Below are positions 36,025-44,943 of a DNA stretch of 64,000 nt, piece after piece. Source of the DNA: Paucimonas lemoignei (lineage in GTDB: Bacteria > Pseudomonadota > Gammaproteobacteria > Burkholderiales > Burkholderiaceae_D); assembly GCF_004342585.1 (NCBI RefSeq), contig NZ_SLZQ01000010.1:83941-147940 (forward strand), given 5' to 3'. Both the position numbers and the translations under genes were made by a program. Within the stretch, counting starts at the first letter, position 1. Each line of letters starts with the position of its first letter. The notes under the pieces are model-generated. The model was given only the letters and a program-made list of their open reading frames with translations, made no database searches and was not told where the DNA came from.

Positions 36025-37416
36025 TGAAAATTAATTGTATCGCCATATTTTGTTATTACATAGAAGAAACTATGTGATTTTATCCGTGTGTCGCTCCCAC
36101 TTTACCAGCAGCTTCACGTCAAGCACATTGCAGAGTATCTGCTAGCAGCAGAACCATACTTATCGCCACCATCTCGGCTACCGCCCCCAGCTAACCGACG
36201 GGCATGACGACGTCTAGATTAAAGAAGAAGTGATGATTGAATACGGCGGGATCGAGCAGGCATGGTTTCCGCTGGCGTAGGGCAAATTAGCATAACAGGT
36301 GCGTCACATCTGATGCGAAGGTTTGCAATGGGCCGGAAGCAGACCCATCGATCTTAGATCCTAAAAAGCCCTATAAAGCCAAGGTGCGTTTCTTATGCGA
36401 GGTGATGGATACTTTAGCGTGCGAATGGGCAGCTACGGCGCGAATAAACAAGCTTGACCAGGCTGAGAGGAATTTACGTGAAACAAAGCGCCAAAATTTC
36501 TTGAATTTTTTGCTCGGTTCAGACGACCGAAAATCATTGCGATATTGCTTGCTACAAATACTGTTGATGATATCGTGCGTTACGAACTAATGCCGCTGTC
36601 CTAACCCGGGGAATTCGTTATCCGGTGGCGCGGAAGTTAAGACTGAATAACCAAGTGCTTACTTTGGGTGTTCATTATTTACGCTTGAGAGTCGGGCCAG
36701 CGAGTACACCAGTAAATTTGGAGCGACTGGCGCTGACTTGCTCAAATCTGGTGATGAAACTGTCTCTACTGGCTTCCAAAAAACTTTTTGCACGTCGAAT
36801 ACTTGCGATCTCCGACACCCGATGCCAATCTTTTTGTGGCACCAAATAAAAGTGAGCTAGATGCTGTTTCTTGAATCGTTGGCATCGAGTACTGAGTTTC
36901 ATTTTAGGTTGAAAGAATTTGTAATTGATTGAAAACTTGGCGTCTCGGTATATCAACTTTAAACCGATTCTGCTGAGACGAAGCGGTAGAAATATTAGTG
37001 TGTAGAGCGTTCTATCATTTTATCCACCTTTCGGACACTGGCGTGACCTGAAGGTCAAAGTGCTGGCGCCAGATACACTCCTTTCTCTGGACGTTTTAAA
37101 ACACAGGGCTAAAATCAATTGTCAGTTCTAGCAGGGCTTCATTGATCGGAACTAATTGCACTGCGCAAGCAAAATGATTTTAAATTTTGTGCCCGGCTCT
37201 CACAATGGAAATCGCTATGATTCTACTTGCGGCAAGTGCTGTTAATGATATCGTACGTTACGTCTTGATTTGGGAGAACGTGATTCATGACTAAACTTGG
37301 CAAGGTGTTTTTGGAAAGCTTGGGCGAAGGATGGGCCTTGTTCTGGCGAGTGGCTTTTTCGCCGGTTTTTGGCCTTATAAGCGCAATTGCGCCGTTCTGG
37401 AACCGTAACCACCAAA
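36025..37416. other. Long AT-rich non-coding stretch with decayed sequence
   Basis: No convincing gene is found in nearly 1.4 kb. Around 36120-36280 short protein-like frames are broken by stops (for example EYGGIEQAWFPLA before a stop at 36278-36280), suggesting gene debris. A 24-base block at 36561-36584 (CTGTTGATGATATCGTGCGT then TACG) recurs with two changes at 37239-37262, with looser similarity around it. The stretch reads as a degraded boundary next to the repeat cluster and recombinase genes. Confidence 0.5.
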
Positions 37417-37746
37417 GGTGAGGTTCTACAGGGAGGCCTTTTGTCGAATTCTCCCTGTGAAGCTTCACCGATAGTGTTGATTTGCCTTTAAAGAGAGCTG
37501 AAGTACTGCAAGGGTGAGCTTCTACAGGGAGGTTTTTTGCCGAGCCCTCCCTGTAGGGTCTCACCGTTAATCTTTATCTAGTTTCGCAAGAGAGCTGAAG
37601 TGCTGCAAGGGTGAGGTTCTACAGGGTGGTCAGCACACACGGACATGTTAAAGGTGAGACTCTACAGGGTGGTCGGAGTGTAGCTAGAGACGAAAGGTGA
37701 GACTCTACAGGGAGGTGTTGCCAAGCCCACCCTGTAAAGTCTCACC
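37417..37746. repeat. Cluster of 20-bp repeats, direct and inverted
   Basis: Consensus GGTGAGRYTCTACAGGGWGG. Direct copies start at 37417, 37513, 37610, 37653 and 37696; inverted copies lie at 37451-37469, 37546-37565 and 37727-37746. Three direct copies each pair with an inverted copy to make long imperfect hairpins; two stand unpaired. A flanking block AGAGCTGAAGTRCTGCAAGG precedes the second and third copies. Arrangement resembles a REP/BIME-type or recombinase-site cluster and lies next to the recombinase operon. Confidence 0.85.
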
Positions 37747-37827
37747 TATCTCAATTTCTTTTTCGCTTTACATAGACTTGATCATGAAGCAGTGCAGGAA
37801 ATCAAGGTCGGTCCTGGAGCAAATGAA

Positions 37828-38259
37828 ATGGCACAAGAAAAAAGCGATCTATTTAAGAGTGCAAGGCAGAGGGGCGAGCAATATGTGCAAGCGGAATGGA
37901 CTCGCCAGGAAAACCTGACCGTCGACGATGCTGCAAATATGAGTAGCAGTACTGCAAAGAGCATTATCCAGCGTCGCGAAGTCGGCGAAATTTATGCACT
38001 AGCTCGACCAGACTCAGAAGAGTGCAGATACCCGGCGTGGCAATTTCGTGCAAATCCTTTCCGCCTCGCAGCGGTGCTACGTCCGCTTATCAAAGCAAAA
38101 ACAAATAGCTGGGTAATCCACAATTTTATGCTACGTCCAAGCACAATCTTGGGAGGACAGACTCCAGCAGAATTTATTGGAGAAGATTTTCGGCCAATTG
38201 ACGCCGCGGTCACGGCTGCAAAATTGTCGATTCGAGGCGAGGAGCAGGGAGCGCTTTGA
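37828..38259 (+). CDS. Small unknown protein, antitoxin- or HTH-like
   Basis: A 143-residue protein if started at ATG 37828 (MAQEKSDLFKSARQ), with GGAG nine bases upstream; a GTG at 37792 would add 12 residues. The middle (LTVDDAANMSSSTAKSIIQR) looks like a helix-turn-helix. The C-terminal part, RANPFRLAAVLRPLI then LGGQTPAEFIGE, resembles the Xre/MbcA/ParS antitoxin toxin-binding region. No toxin gene is adjacent. It overlaps the convergent end of the gene at 38210 by 50 bases and lies directly after the repeat cluster, so it may regulate that element. Confidence 0.55.
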   Translation: MAQEKSDLFKSARQRGEQYVQAEWTRQENLTVDDAANMSSSTAKSIIQRREVGEIYALARPDSEECRYPAWQFRANPFRLAAVLRPLIKAKTNSWVIHNFMLRPSTILGGQTPAEFIGEDFRPIDAAVTAAKLSIRGEEQGAL

Positions 38260-39091
38260 CTGCCAAGCCATCCTTTCCTTGCCCAACCGCAGAAGCCATT
38301 GCGGTCACCAGTTCGAGCCTCAGCAATTTGCGCCGACGATTGCACCAAGTCTGCCGCACCTGCAAGTCGATCCGGGCATGCATTTCCAGCGCATCCCGAA
38401 GTTGCCGGTAGATCAGTTGAGGTGCTTCATACTCAGTCCAGTCCACCTGGATTTTTTTTCCTCCCAGCCCAACAAGATGTTTGCCCTGTTCGTGGTCTCG
38501 TACATCAAAAATGACCGCCTGCTTTAAGCCCACCATGTTGACTCGTGCCGACACGCCCCGAGGATCTTCAAAGGTCACGCGGCGAGGCAGTTCAGGCAAA
38601 TCGAGAGTCCGACCGCCATGTGAGAATCTAATTGATAGCCTCTTGCTCGGCTGCCTATAAAGAATCGACAGCAATGTTTCGCCTAACTGGTGTTCCCGGC
38701 CCCGGGGCATCAGCTCCATCAGCGCGCGAGGCGTCAATCGCTGGATGGCGGCTACTTTCTGCAGAAGATGGTCTGCCTCTTGCCATGCCCTAGCTAGCGT
38801 CTTGTCCTCGTGTTGCGTTTGCTGATGGCGTCTTGGGTCACCGAGTGGTATGGGCACTCCCTTTGCATCAAATATTTGCAGTTGCCGGTCCGCTAACAAT
38901 GAAACAACGAGCCAGAGCATGCCATCTGCTGTGTGATACCCATAATTAAAACGATTAGTCAGGCAAGGTGACAAAAACAATAATTGGATCAGTCGTTTGA
39001 TTTCGTCGACTTTTTTCAAGACCTTTTCCTCACCAACCGGCTGCTGTGCAGGAAACAGGCCCACCATGAAAAAACAGTTATGTTCCCCCAT
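38210..39091 (-). CDS. Third gene of the recombinase operon, unknown
   Basis: A 293-residue protein of no recognised family. The C terminus is basic (CNRRRKLLRLELV), fitting DNA binding. Its start overlaps the stop of the tyrosine recombinase gene at 39091, so it is translationally coupled and is likely an accessory factor for recombination. No catalytic tyrosine-recombinase motifs are visible in it. It is the last gene of a three-gene operon that reads away from the tRNA fragment at 44698. Confidence 0.65.
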   Translation of the reverse strand: MGEHNCFFMVGLFPAQQPVGEEKVLKKVDEIKRLIQLLFLSPCLTNRFNYGYHTADGMLWLVVSLLADRQLQIFDAKGVPIPLGDPRRHQQTQHEDKTLARAWQEADHLLQKVAAIQRLTPRALMELMPRGREHQLGETLLSILYRQPSKRLSIRFSHGGRTLDLPELPRRVTFEDPRGVSARVNMVGLKQAVIFDVRDHEQGKHLVGLGGKKIQVDWTEYEAPQLIYRQLRDALEMHARIDLQVRQTWCNRRRKLLRLELVTAMASAVGQGKDGLAVKALPAPRLESTILQP

Positions 39092-41901
39092 CAGTCTTCT
39101 CCCCTGGTGCGCTCATCGGTAGCGTTAGCTTGCAAAACGGTATCGCGAAAAATATGTGCAGCAATCATCAACCCATGGAACCCTGCCATGCCCACTGCAG
39201 CATTCTGCACCGCGTCCTCGCCGCTTGCAGGGCAACTGGACACCAATAAATATGCGCTGGGCCTCCCACGGCGTTGGACGATGGCTTCGATCTGCGGGGT
39301 GCCGTTGTAGATTTTCTGAAAGAGATAAACAAGGTCCAGAGAAAATCCTGCTGGAGAAAGCCCGGGATGAAATGTTCTGCCAATGACCTGATCGATGGCA
39401 CTCATCGGTGGCACAAATCCGGGCGCGGCGCGCAAAACGAGGTGAGTCAACGGTACACCGGCGCCATGGAGTAACGCGATCAATCCTTCGGCCAGATTTG
39501 GGCTGTCTAGGGAAATATAGTCACCGTCGGCGCAAGCTTGCCAAGAGCGGAGTCCATCCGTTACGACGTCAGTGTGCACATGCCCGGCGAGAAAACGCGA
39601 CAACGAAAGAAACTTTGCCTGTTCAGCGCGTTCGAAAGGCGACCGTATATTCAGCTTCTGAAGATTCTGGAGAACGAAGAGAGGATCTTCAAGTAGCAGC
39701 TTTCTCCACTCAATCTGGGCTGCATACTGCCGAGACAAAATACATAGTGCAGACGCAGCAATATCCTGGATGGTGGTCTCGCCAATGCCATTGCGCGCAG
39801 CGATGGCTGGCAGCGTGAGATTGGCGGAGATGTCGCCAAGTACCGCGACTATCTTTTCGAAGGATATTCCGGGTTTGGCAAAGACATCCGGGCTTTCTGG
39901 CAGATCCGTGAAATTGAATTTGGCGCATATATCCGGAATCGGCAGCGCGCCCGCGCTGTCCTGCAATATCTTCCTGAGCGTGCAATTCCTATTTTCTGGG
40001 GATCGCGCAACCCTTTGCCGAAGCACTTCTCTGCTGAGCCCCGTGAGTTTCGCCACGACACCATAATTTAATTCGTGGTTCTTCAGGCTTCGATCAATCC
40101 CATCGCGCAAAGGCTGCTCAAAGAGATGCGAATACCAGCCCCAACCCATTTGGAAACTTCGATGCCCTGTTTCGACGGCGATTTCATCCAGGAGATTGAT
40201 ATCGATATCATGTCGCTCTACGATGAGTGCCTGCTCCACTTCAAATGACACTCCATGACGAAGGGCATGAGGGCTGATGCTGGTGTCGCCGCTGGCGGCT
40301 TTCAGTGCCCGTGACAGCATCACGTACGTTTTACCGTACTGATATACGCGCTTTCCGTTATGCGGATCTCCAAAGAGATAGTCATCGTGAAGTGCAGCCT
40401 CCAGGTCGCGACGCTGAACCCACCTCCTCAGCAGTTGTGCTGTTTCCTCGCTAGTGATGCGCCGGATGCGACGCGATGCCGGGCTCTTGCCGGATTTGCC
40501 TTTGGGACTAGGGGCAATCTCCAGTTCTATCTGGCCATCATCATAGGTACGTACACTGCGCAGGCAGAGACTGAATAGCTCTCCGATTCTCAAGTGCAGG
40601 TGATGGGCAAGTTCAAAGGCTAGCCTTACTTGCTGTGAAAGCCTTTCCTCCCCATGGCCGGAGCCAAGCCAATCCCGAATTGAGTCTGCTTCGTGATCCC
40701 AAAGAATATTGGCTTTGTGGACGCTGCGCACTTCCGATGCCAATGCTTGTCGCAATGGCGGCATGTCAAAGCTGTCAACGAGGTAGGCGTGAAATGCGTT
40801 CAGCGCCGAGGCCGCATGCAAATTCGAAGCTCTGCATTTTAATATTCGCTGGTAAGCGTCGATAATGTCAGTTAGTTTCCAGCACGGTATGGGGTCCTTG
40901 TGTGCTCCCAATTCCTGGAGAAGTTCAGAGGAAATCGCAGATACGTAAGCGCTAATGGTCGCAGGGCTAGGGGACGCCTCTCGCGGGGTTCCCACCGTCA
41001 CCATGTGCAAGACCCAGCCAAAGATCGTGGCAGCGGCTGATCCTGCGTCACGCAGGTTTCCCGACATGGTTCCCAGGCTTTTTATCCAGTCGATCTTTGC
41101 CAAAGCCCTGGCCTTGTGTTTGTGCAGGTTGGCGATCGTCTTCAATTCAGCGATAACCCATCCGCCGCTACCCGCATCGTTGTATTGGAGTGCAGTATCA
41201 ATGACCTGCGCTTGAATGCGATCAGCGTCATCTGCCGTGAGGTCGGAAGAGGTCTCCAGGAGCAGAGGGCGTTTTGCCACGCGCCGTGCATAGACCGAAT
41301 CAGGCAGGGCACTCGCGGGTGCAAAGCGGGCAACGTGGCAAAACAACGGGCGGTGCAGCGACAGGAAGTGCCACGCTGTCATATCCAGCAGTAACCCTGC
41401 CAAGTGTCCCAATTCTGCAGCACCCTGGGTGCGCGTGGATCGGGTTCGCCCAAGAAGTGCATCGAATGCACTTAATGCCGCCGGCCATGTTGTCTGCTGA
41501 TCTACCTGCACGAGCGCTAAGGTGGTCGCCGGATGAAGAAAGCGCCGATCCAAGTGGTCATCGCTGGCCTTCCAGCTGACCGCACACTGGTCGCCAATCC
41601 GTGACATGGAGTTGTTTGCTGCTAGCAAGCTTTTCAGCTCATCGATTGAACAAATGCCTTCCAGCCCGATGACACTGGCAATGGCGGCCGTTGTTGGTTC
41701 TCCTGAATGAAAGTCCCCTCGGTGAAAGGCAGTCAGGAACTCTGCAGCGCGGGAACAATATGCGTTGAGATCCGTCGACCGCGATGGTCTGGGAATCAAA
41801 CGCCCGGATTCATCATCAGTGGCTTCGATTGGCGAAGCCAGCAAACACGGGGACTGCCGCTTGACGGCGCGTGGCCTGGACAGGTCTTGGCGCGATGTCA
41901 T
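39091..41901 (-). CDS. Large tyrosine recombinase/integrase
   Basis: A 936-residue protein with a tyrosine-recombinase catalytic domain in its middle-to-C-terminal part. Box I arginine is in HHLHLRIGELFSLCL, a lysine is in SPKGKSGK, the H-x-x-R box is SPHALRHGVSFE, the third histidine is in VETGHRSFQMGWG and the nucleophile Tyr is in WYSHLFEQ. Long N- and C-terminal extensions make it much larger than phage integrases (about 400 residues). Its start overlaps the upstream gene as ATGA. It is the best candidate for the enzyme that inserted this element at tRNA-Arg. Confidence 0.82.
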   Translation of the reverse strand: MTSRQDLSRPRAVKRQSPCLLASPIEATDDESGRLIPRPSRSTDLNAYCSRAAEFLTAFHRGDFHSGEPTTAAIASVIGLEGICSIDELKSLLAANNSMSRIGDQCAVSWKASDDHLDRRFLHPATTLALVQVDQQTTWPAALSAFDALLGRTRSTRTQGAAELGHLAGLLLDMTAWHFLSLHRPLFCHVARFAPASALPDSVYARRVAKRPLLLETSSDLTADDADRIQAQVIDTALQYNDAGSGGWVIAELKTIANLHKHKARALAKIDWIKSLGTMSGNLRDAGSAAATIFGWVLHMVTVGTPREASPSPATISAYVSAISSELLQELGAHKDPIPCWKLTDIIDAYQRILKCRASNLHAASALNAFHAYLVDSFDMPPLRQALASEVRSVHKANILWDHEADSIRDWLGSGHGEERLSQQVRLAFELAHHLHLRIGELFSLCLRSVRTYDDGQIELEIAPSPKGKSGKSPASRRIRRITSEETAQLLRRWVQRRDLEAALHDDYLFGDPHNGKRVYQYGKTYVMLSRALKAASGDTSISPHALRHGVSFEVEQALIVERHDIDINLLDEIAVETGHRSFQMGWGWYSHLFEQPLRDGIDRSLKNHELNYGVVAKLTGLSREVLRQRVARSPENRNCTLRKILQDSAGALPIPDICAKFNFTDLPESPDVFAKPGISFEKIVAVLGDISANLTLPAIAARNGIGETTIQDIAASALCILSRQYAAQIEWRKLLLEDPLFVLQNLQKLNIRSPFERAEQAKFLSLSRFLAGHVHTDVVTDGLRSWQACADGDYISLDSPNLAEGLIALLHGAGVPLTHLVLRAAPGFVPPMSAIDQVIGRTFHPGLSPAGFSLDLVYLFQKIYNGTPQIEAIVQRRGRPSAYLLVSSCPASGEDAVQNAAVGMAGFHGLMIAAHIFRDTVLQANATDERTRGED

Positions 41902-43970
41902 TTCTTCCCCCTCGATAGGCCAACTACAGGTTGCATCCCCAATTGCAGAATGATGCCGTTCTGTGCCGAGGTGATGCGCGAAAAACTGTGGCGCAGAACG
42001 AGAAGCGATTCGATGCAGAAGGCTTCCTGGCCCCGCACGGTATGTCTCATGAAGAGATCCACTTCAGTAGAAGGCAATCCGGCATGGCGGAGAGCGTTTT
42101 GCCAGAAATGGCGGCCATGATCCGGTTTTGTCTGCAATGCTGGTGGGGGCCACGCGGAAACATGACCTGAGCCTACGGGCACGACATCGTCATTGCGCAT
42201 CATGAAAAACATGGGTACCGGAGCCTGATTGAGCACGCTGTTGATATGTCGGCGTATCCGGTTTCGGGGCGGTAGACCAAGATGCTCCAGGCGTGCGTCA
42301 AGGGCACGACAATGGGCGAACCAGAATTTTGCCTGTTCGCGAACCAGCGCGGGAATCGCAACTGGGCTCATCCCGGCCAGCATGCCCACACGCTTGTCCT
42401 GCAATTGCAGGAACGCTGAGTCCTCTGAAAAGCTTTCGGCGAAGAAGCGATAGATTCGCTGCGCGCGCCCCCCAAGTAACATGGCGAACCGGTCAGCACA
42501 GAGGAGGGCAAACGCGTTATGGTGTTTTTGCAGCGATGCCAGCGTATAACGATGGCCAGGTCGAAGCTTGTCGACTTCCTGGCACATCCACTCGTTTCTC
42601 CTGACTAGAAGTTCCCGGCTGGGCGTCACGGCTGAACCAAATCCTGGCCCCATTTCGGCGGGCGTAGGTTCTCCCCATCCTAGTGCGGCGAATAGTATTG
42701 TGGCTGCATGCCAGATTTCTTCTCGCTGTATATGAAGGTAGTAGTGTTTTGCGTGGCCGATCTTGGTGAAGTCGTTGGTGAGATAAGCTGCTACGGCACG
42801 GTCAATGCCGAGCCGGATGGCGATGGAGGCACGGGAGTGGATGAATCTCGCGAGGGAGGGGCAAATGCGTGCTGCAGGATTTAACTGGCTGGTCCGATGC
42901 CGGATGGGCAGTTGCCAGCTGCCGTCCGGGTCCAGATCACCGAGGTATTTGGCAGCAGGGTTTCCGCTGATGGCTTGCCGGAGTGCTTCCTGTACAAACT
43001 GGGGGAGGGGCCGGGCCACTTGCCTGGTAGCCGGCAGGCAATCGGGGTAGCCTGGAAGCGCTGCCCCGGTGACAATTTCACCAAGATCCGTTCTGATAAG
43101 TCCCTGATTAATGTCGATGGTGATCGTTGATGCGATGGGACTGGCCACGACCAAGGGGGCCTGGCAAGCCAGCTCCAGCGGCAATCCGAGGAGGAATGCC
43201 ATGACTTGGAGAAGGGCTTCGTTGTCGCCGCTTTCCACTCTCGCGCGGAGCTCCGCGCCAGTTGCAGCAATCTCTGCCGCAGTCTGCTCCCCTAGGGAGC
43301 CGGCAGCCTTTCTTTCCGGGATGCTTGCCGTCGTCATTTGGGCGATAAAGTGCATTTCCACTCTCATGGAGAAGGCTAGGTTGTGCAAGTCATCGGCATC
43401 CAGCCCGCGCATCGCTTTCTCGGAAATCTTTTTCGTGCGGCGAAAGACTCGGCGACGCAAGTCCAGAGCGTTCTCGAGCTGCTTCGCGACAGATTCTGGT
43501 GCAGTGGGCTTACCCAGCCTTACTAACTGAAGGGCGACATGATCCCGAAAACGCTCGTGGGCAATAAGTGAAGCTGCGAGTTCTGCTCCCGCGGCATCTA
43601 GGCATTCCCGGGAAACATGGGGAAAGTCATGAGAAGAGAAAAGGCTCCAGCAGGGAAATTTGCCCTTGCGGTGAAAAAGGGCTAGCGGTTGAGACGCGCT
43701 GCGGTTTTCGGAAGTGGAGAACAGTTCGTCGAGACGCACGATGTCATTGATCACATCGCGCATTTCCTGGCCCAGGACATCGGTGTCCTGGGCATAGCGT
43801 TCAAGTGCCAGTCTGCAATGGGAGACCACCCTTGCCAGATTGGGCAGTTCCGGCGGCGCCGGAATTGCGTGAAGTAGGCGGGTCAGGATAACTTGGGGAG
43901 CAGCCTTGCCTTGCGTTGGCAAGCCAGGGCTGGGAGTGCCACCCATGGTGGCGGGTAAAACCAAAGACAT
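41898..43970 (-). CDS. Recombinase-operon protein, probable degenerate tyrosine recombinase
   Basis: A 690-residue protein, first gene of the three-gene operon. Near the C terminus, DHGRHFWQNALRHAGLPSTE followed by FMRHTVRGQE follows the spacing of the H-x-x-R and second-histidine boxes of tyrosine recombinases, but no tyrosine is found at the nucleophile position (EAFCIESLL). This suggests a non-catalytic partner, as in other multi-recombinase elements. Overlap with the next gene is ATGA. The gene starts about 730 bases from the tRNA fragment, as expected of an integration module near its attachment site. Confidence 0.65.
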   Translation of the reverse strand: MSLVLPATMGGTPSPGLPTQGKAAPQVILTRLLHAIPAPPELPNLARVVSHCRLALERYAQDTDVLGQEMRDVINDIVRLDELFSTSENRSASQPLALFHRKGKFPCWSLFSSHDFPHVSRECLDAAGAELAASLIAHERFRDHVALQLVRLGKPTAPESVAKQLENALDLRRRVFRRTKKISEKAMRGLDADDLHNLAFSMRVEMHFIAQMTTASIPERKAAGSLGEQTAAEIAATGAELRARVESGDNEALLQVMAFLLGLPLELACQAPLVVASPIASTITIDINQGLIRTDLGEIVTGAALPGYPDCLPATRQVARPLPQFVQEALRQAISGNPAAKYLGDLDPDGSWQLPIRHRTSQLNPAARICPSLARFIHSRASIAIRLGIDRAVAAYLTNDFTKIGHAKHYYLHIQREEIWHAATILFAALGWGEPTPAEMGPGFGSAVTPSRELLVRRNEWMCQEVDKLRPGHRYTLASLQKHHNAFALLCADRFAMLLGGRAQRIYRFFAESFSEDSAFLQLQDKRVGMLAGMSPVAIPALVREQAKFWFAHCRALDARLEHLGLPPRNRIRRHINSVLNQAPVPMFFMMRNDDVVPVGSGHVSAWPPPALQTKPDHGRHFWQNALRHAGLPSTEVDLFMRHTVRGQEAFCIESLLVLRHSFSRITSAQNGIILQLGMQPVVGLSRGKK

Positions 43971-44697
43971 ATGTCCTCCGGTCGGGTTGGTGCGCCCGGC
44001 CGCGCGGTGGTTATCTCAAAATGAGGGCGCAATATCGCCAAGATCCCGGCCGGAGTACCTTGGTGTTGGCTTACGAAAGGAAGTGCGCGATTAGCGTCGA
44101 GTGATCAGGGCGATTGCCTGTCTTGCGAATGCGCTACTTGGTTAAACGATGAGCTTGCGGAGGGGTTTGACGTGGCTTGGGAAGAGGGCTATACGGAACC
44201 CAAAGCGTCACACAACCATACTGAGGGCTTGAAAAACTGAGACGCAAAGCCAAAGCTCACGTTTCGCACAGCCTCGTAAACCTACAAGCATGGAGATATG
44301 TTTGATGTGCTAGGTGGATTGCCCAGCAAGATTTGAATGAAACCAATTAAGGCTCAGACTTGGCCGGAACAAGGGTAGCTGTGTTCCCGTTTTGGCAATG
44401 AGCCAGGAGTTCTGATGCAATTGCCGGTTTCCGGCGTAAGTCGCTGTGAAAATAGCAACGAGGCAAAAATATCACGGATTTTGGCTAAGGGTCAATATTT
44501 TTGGAAAAGCGGGCAATTCTAGTTAAAAAATTGTGCCGTTTTTTGAAGTGGGCGCTGTGACAGGTTTTATTTTGAACAATTTATTCGGGGTTAATCTGTC
44601 ACGAATGGCTAGATAAAAGCCCATTGAATTCAATCACTTGCGTGCGACAAAACCCGATATGACCAAATAAGCCCTGAACATGCCCGCTGTTTTTTTC
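43971..44697. other. Non-coding end of the island between recombinase operon and att site
   Basis: No gene is supported in these 727 bases. The right half is AT-rich. It should contain the operon promoter and recombinase arm-type sites, but no clear repeats were found. An 11-base GACGCAAAGCC at 44241-44251 matches the core of c-di-GMP-I riboswitches, though the surrounding helices are not convincing. Confidence 0.5.
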
Positions 44698-44743
44698 GGC
44701 CTCCGAAGCCAGGTCGTGGGTTCGATCCCCGCCAGCCGCGCCA
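44698..44743 (+). other. 3' fragment of a tRNA-Arg(CCG) gene, presumed attachment site
   Basis: GGC-CTCCGAA-GCC gives the inner anticodon stem and a CCG anticodon loop, followed by AGGTC, a full T-arm (GTGGG, TTCGATC, CCCGC), the 3' acceptor strand CAGCCGC, discriminator G and encoded CCA. The 5' half of the tRNA, including a partner for the acceptor stem, is absent upstream. A tRNA 3' end beside a recombinase operon is the usual mark of an integrated element's distal attachment site. The intact gene should lie at the other end, beyond the left edge. Confidence 0.85.
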
Positions 44744-44943
44744 CAAGTCCTCACTTACCGATAGCACGATCCTGATCACTCGAAATCCGCCGGATTTGGC
44801 GGATGCGCGCTTCTTATTTGCTTGGCCGACACAAAGCTGTCAAAACACTAGCGATTTACAGTCGGTACAATAGGGCTTTACCCCGTTCACTATTCATCGC
44901 GAGAGCGCCGCCACGCTTGCCTCTCGCCATTCTGACCAATTAC

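Noticed and set aside
37417..37746. The repeat cluster as a CRISPR array
   Set aside because: Spacing between copies is irregular (43 to 97 bases), three copies are inverted, and no cas genes are present.
43971..44697. A complete tRNA gene ahead of the tRNA 3' fragment
   Set aside because: No 5' acceptor strand (GCGGCTG) or D-arm is found upstream of 44698, so only the 3' part is present.
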